A DNA stretch of 28,817 bases from Priapulus caudatus (GCF_000485595.1 NW_014577928.1:27708-56524), one strand, 5' to 3'; positions 1-9,422 are shown, counted from the first letter of the stretch. The notes: a model not told the origin generated them from the letters alone. Program-made: numbers and translations.

Positions 1-285
1 GTGTAAGATTTGAGAGGATACGCTTAATCCCACGTAGCTGCTATATACATGGTGGAATGGTGTGTTCCCTGCCCATACACAACTTTCTGTCATAAGGTTA
101 GTGGTTTGCATGGAAGTTGCTTTACTTTGTATGGTTTTTTAGGCGGGTTAGCACCACACGGTTGGCCATTGTACTATCGCGAATTAAATAATTTATAAAC
201 CAAAATTGAATCACCAATTTGTGCCGGTTAGATGGCGCTATACCCGCTTGAGTTTGCTCTTAGCGATGGCATGTCGAAATAATTA
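1..285. other. Unassigned AT-rich sequence
   Basis: I see no open frame, splice-bounded exon or recognisable repeat end here. The stretch abuts a Helentron-like fragment that begins near 286. It may be intron or intergenic sequence. Confidence 0.3.
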
Positions 286-600
286 GTGATAGTCGGTGTA
301 TAGCATCATGGTAGGAAAAGCCATCACTGTGCCTAAATTAGAGGTCACAGGTCAAAGGTCAATGGGGGCACAGGGCAGATTTTAAACATTTTCTGTGGAC
401 ATGGTCTGACGGAGCGATTGAAAAACTTTTTGGTTTCAGCGGTGACCTAGCATTTTTATGGCTTTATTGAAAGGACCATGAAATGTACTTTGTCGTATGA
501 GTGTGTACTTGTAAATGTACTTGTACTTGTATGAGAGTAAGTGTCGGATAACTTTTTGACCCTCAAGAGGAGGGTTAAACATTGATTTGTTTCTCAACTG
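286..600 (+). mobile_element. Helentron-like repeat, internal fragment (copy D)
   Basis: This stretch matches the middle of the family seen at 2027, 4357 and 22481. Shared landmarks in order are GTGATAGTCGGTGTATAGC, GCCATCACTG, AGGTCA repeats, CACAGGGCAGATTT, GACGGAGCGA, GCGGTGACCTAGCATTTTTA and a TAACTTTTTGACC block. The 5' part with its (CGTC) tract is missing. A detached 3' end of the same family lies at 1301-1331, so 286-1331 may be one damaged copy. It has no coding capacity and is non-autonomous. Confidence 0.7.
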
Positions 601-1300
601 TGTTGGCGAGTACCTGTGGTTGTGGAAAGCTCCCATTTTACAGTGAAATTCCACACATAACTCTTACTTGAACAACACTTACTTAGGAGATAATGAGATG
701 ACTTATAATATATGAGATTCTGTAGTGTACATTATGAATAGTTGGAATACAGTCATTAGCACTCAAATAATTACCCAGGAGTGAGGCTGCGGATTTCCCA
801 GACTTAATTTTCTCATCAAATTTTGGCATCAATATAGACGCAAGTGTGTGCGTTCTTGAGCTTATTCGGTCCACTAATCACGGGCCTACCTTGTACTGAA
901 ATTAGTTTACAGATATTTGCTATCGTATTGCTGTAAATTGTAATCTTGCACGAGCTGCTCTGGTTGTATCAACCATTGAGCTATTTTTTAATGAGCCAGA
1001 TGTGCCTCGCAAGGGGTTTAATGTACCTTATTACCTAACACCATAGAACGCACGTTATGTATAGTAATAATATGGTAGTTATTTTTCTCTCCTGCTTTTT
1101 GCAATCCGTCGTCACACAGACAGCTGCCATTGCTGCATTGCTTTGGCTGACCGATGCAACGATGCCTTTAATAGCGGCCCGCCATCTATCGGAATTTTAT
1201 TACACTAGTTTGAAGTGTTGTTTTTTTGGGTTAGAAATGAACGTATGTATAGGATGTCTTGCTATGCACAAATGAATTTATCAGCAGAACACCAGACACC
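601..1300. other. Unassigned sequence between two fragments of one repeat family
   Basis: No supported gene was found. The open stretch at 1057-1275 is short, compositionally unremarkable and has no clear splice borders, so I do not call it. If 286-600 and 1301-1331 are parts of one element, this is diverged internal sequence or a later insertion. Confidence 0.3.
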
Positions 1301-1331
1301 AGATGAGCCCTGTCGCTCTGCGGCACTTGTT
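1301..1331 (+). mobile_element. 3' end of a Helentron-like element
   Basis: The sequence carries CAGATGAG followed by CGCTCTGCGGCACTTGTT, the same terminal block found at 3213-3242, 5308-5322 and 23341-23373. The CAGATGAG part is the inverse of the CTCATCTG at the 5' ends of the full copies. Confidence 0.7.
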
Positions 1332-1507
1332 TGTATTGAGTTTTTGTTAGTTGAATCCATGTAGTAGCTCCTTGCATTTATTGTTTACCTTCTACCAGGT
1401 TTCATAAAAATTCTATATTTACTCGTGGTAGAGAGAAGGTGAGAGGGTGAGGGAGGGAGGGAGCGCACCATGCTAACCACGCATCAAGGAATTTCTTCTG
1501 ATCACAG

Positions 1508-1921
1508 ATCCATCTTTCGGGAACGTGCTTGAGGGTTTTCACCTCTACTCGTTCTCACCTCCGAAACTGTCAACTGATGCCTCTGCTCCGATCAACCCAT
1601 TCACGTCCCCATCGGTCCAGTCCCTCAACAAAGCACAGCAGGGGACCAGAGCCTGCAGAGCGTGTGGCGGCAGGGTCGGCACGGATGGAAAGTTGCTGGC
1701 CGCACCGTCGGCCGACGCCGCGACGCAGTGCGATGAGCAGACGATCGCTGATGCGACAGCCGGCGGCGGCGGCGGCGGCTGCACAGAGTGCGAGGAGATG
1801 GCCGCAGGCGACAGTCTCACCGAGGGCCTGCGACGACAGATGTTCCAGCAGAATGCGTTCTTCTTCAAGTCGGGCAGGACTGCACACTTATATGAACTCC
1901 TAGATAGCACTGACATCAGTG
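1508..1921 (+). CDS. Internal coding exon of an unrecognised protein
   Basis: A 414 nt open block is bounded by a good acceptor (TTTCTTCTGATCACAG ending at 1507) and a strong donor (G/GTGAGTATAG, intron starting at 1922). It is GC-rich compared with its surroundings. It enters with two bases of a split codon and exits with one. The ~137 residues start PSFGNVLEGFHLYSFSPPKL, then run through a low-complexity Ser/Pro/Ala stretch with two CxxC pairs (CRAC and CTEC) separated by a poly-Gly run, and end in LRRQMFQQNAFFFKSGRTAH followed by LYELLDSTDISG. The last ~35 residues look the most constrained. I do not recognise the family. The two CxxC pairs might bind a metal, but the poly-Gly between them argues against a compact domain. 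A Helentron-like repeat sits about 100 bp into the following intron. It could belong to the same plus-strand gene as 15469-16533, but nothing in the window proves it. Confidence 0.5.
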
Positions 1922-2026
1922 GTGAGTATAGGTTCAACCTCAGTACGTTCAGCGATGTGCATCGGTTTTGTTTTAGAGGTCTGTTTGACGTGGCCGAGAT
2001 CTATCTATCTATATCTTCAATTTTTT

Positions 2027-3243
2027 AGCTCATCTGAGATGCAGCTTGTAGAATCGCATGATCGTCCGTGCGCGTCAACAGTTGGGCACAAATCTTAACC
2101 GCTCGACGTACGGTCACGATATTCGGGACGTGGGGGGGTAATCCGAAAACGAGTTGGGATGTCGAAGCTGGGGGTCAAAGGTCAAAGGTCAAGAGGTGTA
2201 AAAGAAGGGGGAACATTCACTCCTTAACTTAGGGTCATTATGAGGAAATGCAGAATTGCGGCACAAATCTACAACGGCCTCGACGTAGGGCTCGTGATAG
2301 TCGGTGTATAGCATCATGCGTAGGAAACCATCACTGCTGCCGAAATTGCGAGTGTTCATCAGGCGTCAAAGGTCAGTGCTGGCACAGGGCAGATTTTAGA
2401 CATTTTCTGAGGACATGGTCTCTGACGGAGCGGATGACAAAAACTTTTATTTGTCTTCCAGCGCGGTGACCTAGCATTTTTATGGCTTTATTGCAAACGG
2501 ACATGAAATTGTCACCTCTTGCTTGACATAGCGAACGAGTTAAGTGTCGGGATAACTCTTTTGACCTCAAGGGACGCGGTTAAACTTGGATTGGCTTGAT
2601 CTGTCTGTTTAGAACAGAATTGCACTGCCGGGTTTGCTAGTAGAATCTATACATGCCTGGCATGTATGAAGAGCTACCAATGTCAGCAGTGAAATTTCAA
2701 AGCTAATTTTGGCTTAAAGGAACGGTGGTCTTGTCTCCTTAAAAGCTTCATTAATTTCTATGTCATTTCTGTACTGTCAGTATGTACATCGTAAACGTAT
2801 GCCAATGCCAGTGGCTGCTGCCATTGCATTGTAGTTGGTGCAGTTTTTCGCCATGCGATTAATGGCTTACAGGTTGGCAAGCTCTCATATTGGCATTTGC
2901 AGCCTGTAGCGCTTGCGTAGGTTAATGCATGAGTGCTTACCCTATTCTGTCTTTGGCAAATAGTTGTTGCTCACGTATGATGGGAAGCTTCCATTCTTTA
3001 ATCTGATTTTCACTTACAACGTTACGCGCCCATTCTCTTGTGCCAAGCTTTCATACGATCCCACACGAAAATTCTTTTTGAGAAGTGTTCCTCGAATTAC
3101 CATCCCTGTCGCAGTTCACTCGTGTTCGGCGTGCTATGCTGGAACACATTTGGGACTAACAGGGTTTACTAGAATCCCACCACTCCACCACAGAGTCACC
3201 GCAGTAGACGTTAGATGAGCGCTGTCGCTCTGCGGCACTTGTT
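2027..3243 (+). mobile_element. Helentron-like non-autonomous element (copy A)
   Basis: It starts TTTTTAGCTCATCTGA and keeps the CAGCTTGTAGAATCGCATGA block, a shortened CGTCCG tract, the TCAACAGTTGGGCACAAATC block and the AGGTCA arrays, matching copies B and C to about 2600. The 3' end (TAGATGAG with GCGCTGTCGCTCTGCGGCAC, then TTGTT) is at 3213-3243. The 2600-3210 interior differs from copies B and C, so it is a variant or carries another insertion. The 5' CTCATCTGA and 3' TAGATGAG blocks form near-inverted ends, and GAGCG-CTGT-CGCTC forms a hairpin about 13 nt from the end. Such ends are known in Helentron/HINE elements. No protein is encoded. Confidence 0.65.
2172..2191 (+). promoter_or_regulatory. 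AGGTCA direct-repeat cluster (DR1-like) in copy A
   Basis: Three nuclear-receptor half-sites are spaced by one base: GGGTCA, AGGTCA and AGGTCA. DR1 spacing is the known target of HNF4, RXR and COUP-TF type receptors. Equivalent triplets occur at 4547-4566 and 342-361, and a variant at 22671-22691. Function is inferred from the motif only. Confidence 0.4.
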
Positions 3244-3441
3244 CGTGACAGTTGCGTACAGTGTGACGGGAAAAGACAACTAGGCTAGACAACTACGGAC
3301 GTACCGGTTTTTTTTAAACCTGAGTAAAGAGACACAGTAGAGCCCAATCTTTCAATAAATTAACTGGAGTGGTATTATTGTATTCCCCGCGACGAAGTCG
3401 GTTTCATGTCTGTGCAGCCGCCGCTCGGTCCGGCGCCGAGA

Positions 3442-3684
3442 TTTTTCCTTCCGCTCTATAACTCGACCCCTAACTGGCCTAGCGTGACCAAACTTGGTCT
3501 ACTGACACATCTTGGGGAGAAGGTCGCAGCGTACCAAAACCAGGTCACTGCGACCTTTATTTGACCTTTATCTTGATCATATTTCCCTTCCGCTCTATAA
3601 CTTGGCCCCTAATTGACCTAGCGCTACCAAACTTGGTATACTTACACATCTTGGGGAGAAGGTGTGCAGCGTACCAAAACCAGG
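3442..3684 (+). repeat. Two tandem ~140 bp repeats
   Basis: The block starting CCTTCCGCTCTATAACT at 3448 recurs at 3587. Each unit contains CCAAACTTGGT, CACATCTTGGGGAGAAGGT and GCAGCGTACCAAAACCAGG. A third, inverted copy lies at 15533-15676. The first linker also has AGGTCA-type half-sites on the minus strand (TTTGACCTTTATC). No coding potential is visible. It is probably a dispersed repeat of unknown class. Confidence 0.75.
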
Positions 3685-4356
3685 CAGGCGCGTAGCCAGG
3701 GGGGGTGGTGGGGGCGGTCGCCCCTCCCCCCCAAAACGCCAGCCAAAAATAGAGAGAGAGAGAAGAGAAAAAGTAAGAGGACGTAGGAAGAAAAAGGAGC
3801 ATACAAAGACACATGACAAAGACTGTTAAAAAGATTATAAAAGAAACAACAGATATCTTTTAATTATTTAAAAATATTTTGTGAAATGAGCTTTGAGCCC
3901 AGCGCAGTTTGCCTTTTCCAGCTCGGCATAACATATCGTGCGTACCTACACAATAATATGACTATCAAGCTCTACGGATATTTTGTGTACAGCGGGTCGG
4001 GTTCTCTACGTGCTACTTGTGTATTCTTATTGTGTGTCTGTCCTGTCACATAGGGCAAGACTCGTCCCAGCGATATAACTTCTGGCCAATCATATGCTGT
4101 ATATCAATGACGTAGCGTTGCATCATAAATAATGTTCTCTAGTGATAGACGACCATAGGTATCATATAACAACATGATAATATATCATATAATTCATGTA
4201 ATAGTTTACAGAAGAGTTTTCACAGCACATGCATATACTGATTATACGTACTCTACTACTTTTGTAACTTCGGGATGCTATTGAACCAGAAAAATTAGCT
4301 GCTCATCAAAGCTGACTATATTCCCCAGTTAGTACTTATCAGTTTTATTACTTTTT
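3685..4356. other. Gene-free stretch with a G-rich repeat end and AT-rich sequence
   Basis: At 3688-3735 a GCGCGTAGCCAGGGGGG block is followed by a C-run. I know this type of sequence from the ends of MITE-like repeats in marine animals. A GAGA tract follows at 3750-3777. The rest is AT-rich without supported ORFs. Confidence 0.4.
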
Positions 4357-5322
4357 AGCTCATCTGACATAGTCAGATGCAGCTTGTAGAATCGCATGAT
4401 CGTCCGTCCGTCCGTCCGGTCGTCCGTCCGTGCGTCCGTCCGTCCGTCCGTCAACAGTTGGGCACAAATCTTAACCGCTCGACGTACGGTCACGATATTC
4501 GGGTCGTTGGGGGGGATCGTCAAAACGAGTTGGGATGTCGAAGCTGGGGTCAAAGGTCAAAGGTCAAGAGGTGTAAAAGAAGGGGGAACATTCACTCCTT
4601 AACTTAAGGTATAGGGAGGAAATGCAGAATTGCGGCACAAATCTAAACGGCTCGACCTAGGCTCGTGATAGTCGGTGTATAGCATCATGGTAGGAAAAAA
4701 GCCATCACTGCTGCCGAAATTGGAGCCCAAACGGCTAGTGCTTCAATACGGCAAATGGGTCAACAGGGCAGATTTAGACATTTTTCTCCAGAGGAACATG
4801 GTTCTGACGGGAGCGGATTTGAAAAACGTTTTTTGTTCAGCGGTGACCTAGCATTTTTATGGCTTGTATTTGACACAGGTCACCCATTTGAATGATGTCC
4901 CTTCTGTCGTTGACATGCGAAAGACTCGAAGAGTTAAGTGCTCGGATAAGCTCTTTTGAGAGCGCCTGCGAAGAGGAGGCTGTTGAAACTGGATTTGTTG
5001 ACTGTTAAACAAAGGAGTGAAACTGTCTTTTTGCTGATATTAGAGGCCCCTCCCCCACCCTCCCCTTCCCCCTCGCCACCCCCCTTGCTCCGCCCACGCC
5101 TTCTCCCGCCACCCTCCCCCTACCCTCCATCTGGCATAGTGGGCCGGCGCACCTCTTCGTGTCCCTAAACAATGATGTAGGTACGCAACTGCTGTGTTCT
5201 GCTATGATCTGCGCCTAACAATAATGTGGTACTTACGGCCTACGACTGAAATTTTACTGTTCTTTATTAATCGTAGCCAACAGACCTCAGATCGAGCTAG
5301 ACGCTCTGCGGGCCTTCTTGTT
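4357..5322 (+). mobile_element. Helentron-like non-autonomous element (copy B, near full length)
   Basis: The ~966 bp copy begins AGCTCATCTGACATAGTCAG after a T-run. CATCTGA/TCAGATG forms a 7 bp 5' hairpin. Next come a (CGTC)n tract at 4402-4450, an AGGTCA triplet at 4547-4566, the TAGTCGGTGTATAGCATCA block, and a C-rich tract at 5049-5130 that could form a G-quadruplex on the minus strand. It ends CAGATCGAG, ACGCTCTGCGG, CTTGTT. Extra bases relative to copies A and D between 4700 and 5000 (for example GAGCGCCTGCGAAGAGG) suggest residual sequencing indels. ORFs here read through (CGTC)n and C-rich DNA and are not genes. Confidence 0.75.
4402..4451 (+). repeat. (CGTC)n microsatellite within copy B
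   Basis: About twelve near-perfect tetranucleotide units sit roughly 45 bp from the element's 5' end. The matching tract in copy C is at 22525-22566, and copy A has only a remnant. Central or subterminal microsatellites are a known trait of HINE/DINE-type non-autonomous Helentrons. Confidence 0.85.
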
Positions 5323-6000
5323 ACAGTACCTCACACACAGTATCACAGCACACAATACGACACCACCTACTACGCCACTCACGCGCATCTGCACGCGCGC
5401 ACACAGCACACACTGTGCACGCCACACGCGCTGAGCTAATGAAATCATTTTGACTTTTGCCAGCCGCCGTTGCCCGTGCCGTGCCCGTGCCGCGCCGCTG
5501 TGCTGGGCCGGACAGGCCTTTTTTCTTAAAACGCCAGGGTTTTCCTGAGGGAAAAATTTAGGAAGCGGATCCACAACGCATAACCACCATATTACTTCCT
5601 CATGAGGCGAATACACTGCTGGAAAATAACAAGGCCTAAAGGGAGATATAGAACATACAAAGAGTACAAACGGCTTTAAATTCGCGCTGCGCAGCGTAAC
5701 CACGAATGATCGCGCGAGGGAAAAATAAAAAACACGAGGAAGGAAATCGCGGTGGTCATTAATGCCCTAGGTTTGTCGCGCCGGCTCACGCAAAACGCAC
5801 GACTGCATGGCTTTCAAGAGGCGTTGCTAGTAGGCTCACGAAATCTCGTTGGTTTCTCGTGCAGGCACCGACGCGGCGGGGCACGCGCGCGCGGGAGAGG
5901 TAGAGGGGGTTCTGGGGGTCTCCTCCACAAAACAAGTGAGTTGTTATATGATATCTATGTAGACGACTCTCAATGGTCACTTGTTTTAGCATCTAGTCTA
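5323..6000. other. Gene-free stretch, GC-rich blocks
   Basis: There is an alternating CGCGCACACA stretch around 5380-5430, a CCGTGCCCGTGCC block near 5470-5500, and a CGCGCGCG run at 5880-5893. AACAAGTGA (5931-5939) and TCACTTGTT (5978-5986) form an inverted pair. I see no exon with credible borders and no recognised domain. Confidence 0.35.
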
Positions 6001-6112
6001 CAGAGGCGTGTACAGGATTTGTACCAGAGGGGGGTCTAACCATAACCCAAAGTTGCGAGCACGCGAAGGGGGGTCCGGACCCCCTGGACCCCCCCCCTGT
6101 ACACGCCCCTGG
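6001..6112. repeat. Short foldback repeat (MITE-like)
   Basis: The left end CAGAGGCGTGTACAGG (6001-6016) is nearly the inverse of the right end CCTGTACACGCCCCTGG (6096-6112). Between them are GGGGGGTC/GGTCC runs and GGGGTCCGGACCCC, itself a palindrome. Length is about 112 bp and no target-site duplication is obvious. Confidence 0.6.
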
Positions 6113-6899
6113 TTTATATCATAACGCAACCACGAAAGCTGTCATCTTGTCGTCACATGAGAATACTTTGGCTCAAATCTGATGTTTCATCATTGAAAGG
6201 TACAGTATGAATGTGTAGAACTTGGTTACAGAACCAAGAAGATTTATACGAAGATCGTGGCTGAAGTCCAACAGTCCTAGTAGTATAGTGACCAGTCTGT
6301 TTCTGAGCAAATAATATAACTACACTATCAACACTGTCTATCGCTTGATCGAAGTGGTGACACAGTAAAAATACAAAATCCACGGCCAAGAATACGAGAA
6401 CACAGTGAATATACTACATTAGGGATAAGATTATTGATTGAGAGTAGGTAATTACTATTCTACTTTGATTAATACGGATTCTACTTTGAGCAGCTGAGGA
6501 GAACGTAGGAATTGCTATAGCCAGTATGTAGATACTACCCCGCTCCCATACCAGAAATAAGTCATAATGTGGCAAATAACGACTAAAATATTTCCTGCTA
6601 GCAATTATGGAAATCATGATGAAATGCTGATTGTTTGGTGATTGGTTGATTTAAACGTCAATATATTTATCACATGCATGATGCTCATTTCTGAAGATAT
6701 CCTAAAAAAAATCGAAATCTTGTTCAACAATAAATCTAATATTATTTTTGAAAATTCAGGATTAAGAGTCGAGAACGGTACAACGAATCGTCTTCTTTCT
6801 CTAGTAATTTAATGAAACGTCAGAGCTTCTGCGCTTCGCGCCCCCCTCCCTGCACCCACCCCCTAGGGAGCGCGCTCCGCGCGCTCTTTAAGTGATTCG
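6113..6899. other. Unassigned AT-rich sequence
   Basis: No supported exons, RNA genes or repeat ends were found. A GC-rich palindromic patch GAGCGCGCTCCGCGCGCTC lies at 6868-6886, just before the region homologous to the TTAA element. Confidence 0.3.
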
Positions 6900-8126
6900 C
6901 ACACTTCACGTGCTCATTGCCGCCCATATAAAATAAAATCCAAATTACGCTGAATAAAAAATTTAATTATTCAATATTCATTAGAAATAAAAAAGTTTTA
7001 AAACTAACGGCTGTATACAACGATGGTGGCGCCACTACTAGCCCATCCGCTTTCAAAGTTGTGCATTGCAACTTTTCAACTGTAGGCTACAGACCGAGGG
7101 CGTATGTTATTTATTAATTTAACAGGAGAAGGAATGCAATATCTTATAAACAACTTTTAGATTCCGTTATAATTTGGACGAATTTGTCCTAAAATTAAAA
7201 AAAATCGTTCGCTTAAAGCTAAAGTCACACCAAGCTCCCGGACCGGGCCGGACTGATCCGGGGAGAGATCCTTGTTGGGTCCTGGACGGTCCTGAACGGT
7301 CCGGCCCGGTCCGGGGTGGTCCTTGATGGTCCGGCGCATTCCGTGATATCGCCCCGGATGTTTTAAACTGTTTAAAATTGCCGGGGTGATCCGGGACGGT
7401 CCGGGAAGTTTTCACCATCCGGGGTGGTCCTTAATACGGTCCGGGGAGATCCTGCCCCATCCGCGGTAATCCGTGGACAGTCCGGCCCCAGTGTGACTTT
7501 AGCTTAAACGTCACGAATTTTCTATGGTAAAATTTGTTTAAAAAAAATTGCCATTTTTTTACATTAAAAATAAGAACTAACGGGACTAAACAAATCGTCA
7601 AATTCTTACCTGATAAGATTGTTTCTCAACTAGTTAAAAATCTAAAAAAACCTGGACGATTTGAATTAATGTTCTCAACATTAATTGCTTGCTATGGGCT
7701 ATGTATGGGTCACGAGTGTATGTTCACATCGAACAATATAGTAAAATAGGAAATATAATGCAGCAATTTAAGCATAAAATGCGAACAGAATTACTTATAT
7801 TTTGTGAAAAAGTGGAAATATTTTTTTCGTTTTTTACTATTTACGGTGACGTAATCACTTTAAATAGCAGCTAGGTATAAATATAATTGCACTTTTATGA
7901 TTAGCCCTGGGTCTGTAACGTTTAAAATAATTTGGCAGAAGCGCAACTTTGTCAGGGTGGCAGCACAATCGCGGGGTGTCATGTCAGTGGCTAAGAATAA
8001 AGATATCAAAACTCACTGTTGTTTTATTACAAATCTGAATGCATGATTATAAAAATTTGAAGGTAAATATTATTTATGCACTTACTATCGTAATATACCC
8101 TGCATATGCTAGGGTGTAGTATCCCT
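6900..8126 (-). mobile_element. TTAA-flanked TIR element, copy 1, interrupted
   Basis: The right end is CTAGGGTGTAGTATCCCT followed by TTAA (8127-8130). Read on the minus strand, blocks match the element at 10534-11132 in the same order: GGTATAAATAT, TTGCACTTTT, GGTCTGTAACG, a GGGGTGGCAGCAC-like block, CTACAGACCGAGGG (7086-7099) and GGTGGCGCCACT (7026-7037). The left end is eroded, so 6900 is approximate. The interior is enlarged by a 288 bp Harbinger MITE and further AT-rich sequence. It is non-coding. Confidence 0.65.
7217..7504. mobile_element. PIF/Harbinger-type MITE, 288 bp
   Basis: Perfect 14 bp inverted ends AGCTAAAGTCACAC and GTGTGACTTTAGCT are flanked on both sides by TAA (7214-7216 and 7505-7507). 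A 3 bp TAA/TTA duplication is the known PIF/Harbinger signature. The inside is an irregular array of a CCGG-containing motif (variants of GGTCCGGGGTGGTCC) repeated about ten times. The element is GC-rich inside an AT-rich host element, so it is a clear later insertion. No protein is encoded. Confidence 0.8.
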
Positions 8127-8130
8127 TTAA

Positions 8131-8428
8131 CATATTCGAAATTTCCGCGTGTGGATAAATGTTGTAGGAAATGCTGTGCGTGTTTTTAGAAATCTATATA
8201 TAAAGTTGTTCAGCCGAATTAGTCTGTTCGCGCATAACTAGAGAACTACGTAGCCTAGCGGAAAACTGAAGATATATTCAGAATCACCACGTCTGGGAGA
8301 TGGTTCTGGCTAAAACAAAAATTTAAAAAACTGAAAAAGTAAAAAATTAAAAAAAATTATTCGTCTATAGATCGCGGTGCGTACAGCCTAACATCTCCAA
8401 CGTGTTAATCATGTTCTGTAACCATACC
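8131..8428. other. Unassigned AT-rich sequence
   Basis: No supported features were found. It lies between the end of the TTAA element and the tRNA-like copy. Confidence 0.3.
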
Positions 8429-8501
8429 GCCCCAGTGGCCGAATGGATAAAGCATCGGACTCCAAAACCATTGATTGTGGGTTCGAATCCCATACCTCGG
8501 G
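8429..8501 (+). pseudogene. tRNA-Arg-like pseudogene or SINE head, anticodon loop reading CCA
   Basis: The 73 nt block has the right size and internal promoter boxes: a box A region TGGCCGAATGGATA and box B GGTTCGAATCC with an intact T arm (GTGGG-TTCGAAT-CCCAT). Its 5' side GCCCCAGTGGCC, the ATGGATAA D loop and GATTGTGGGTTCGA follow metazoan tRNA-Arg(CCU). The acceptor strands (GCCCCAG and ACCTCGG) do not pair, only two anticodon-stem pairs survive, and the anticodon position reads CCA, formally Trp. It is therefore a decayed copy. A (TTTAC)n-like tail follows at 8517-8546, which would suit a tRNA-derived SINE. Confidence 0.7.
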
Positions 8502-9422
8502 AAATTCTGTTTCTTTACTTTTCTTTTACTTTACTTTACTTTACTACATTCTGTTTAGTATGTACTTCTGCCACTTCACCGTTAATTTCAAAATTTAAAT
8601 TTTTTTACTACATTCAAACATTTACCGTATATGATCGCATAATAACCGCGGGCGCCTATAAGCCGCACCTCAATTTGAATCGGGTAACCAAGTATTGCGC
8701 CTATTATATTTCCCCTCACGGTATGGCACACTTATAAACCGCAGAGTAAATACAGGGTTGAAATCTGAGGCCAAATGGGGCGAACAGTCGGGAATTTTAG
8801 CGGAGGACACAGAGGGCACACATTTGGGACGTGGGAGCAACTCGCGACTTAGATGGGGGGGGGGCGACAGCGAAGCTTTTGATTTCGCCGTGGTTCGATT
8901 TCCGTGTGGTCTTAGGCGTTTTCACTATAAGTTCCAAACATAAAAAGTTCCAAACATAATAAAAATCGGACCATTATTTCAAGGAAAATTTGATAAAATA
9001 GTGATACGAAATAGTACACGGATTCTGCGCCCAGTTACCTCTTTCAAATCATACGCTGTTTAAGAATCGCCATTCGCTGCATTTCCCCGGAGCCCACTTT
9101 AAAAATAGTGCTAGCATTGTGGCAGTGGTATCGTGAGTGTACGAACGAGTTAGTATTTTTCTTTTACATTTTTGATGACAGCAGTAAGGCCAAAGTCCAG
9201 AATTTGAATACAGCTTACTTCATTAGCATTATATATAGTATCTAATCATTTGCTGAGAGCTTCTTTTTGTATATATAAACAATTCATACATTATCTGGCA
9301 TCTCTATCATCTATGTGACCTTGCCTTATAGCAACCATATAGACCACCCCTAGTCCGCAAATGCAGACGTTATAACTGCGCTTTGCTAATCTGAGGGTGC
9401 GGGTTTATCATCACCCCCATTA
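8502..9422. other. Gene-free stretch after the tRNA-like copy
   Basis: It begins with a T-rich tail containing ACTTT repeats (8517-8546), which may belong to the tRNA-derived repeat. A G-run lies at 8855-8867. No exon or known element end is visible. Confidence 0.35.

Noticed and set aside
1525-2028. A single long plus-strand ORF extending through 2028
   Set aside because: The frame passes a strong donor at 1922 and runs into TCTATCTATC simple repeat. Only 1508-1921 is supported as an exon, and the GTG at 1525 is not a start. The overlapping frames at 1529-1937 are shadows.
4402-4451. CRISPR-like or regularly spaced repeat array
   Set aside because: The repeats are contiguous tetranucleotides without spacers. 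No array with unique spacers exists in the window.
4377-4607. Arg/Ser/Val-rich ORFs on both strands
   Set aside because: They are translations of the (CGTC)n tract in the Helentron-like element, as also at 22520-22744.
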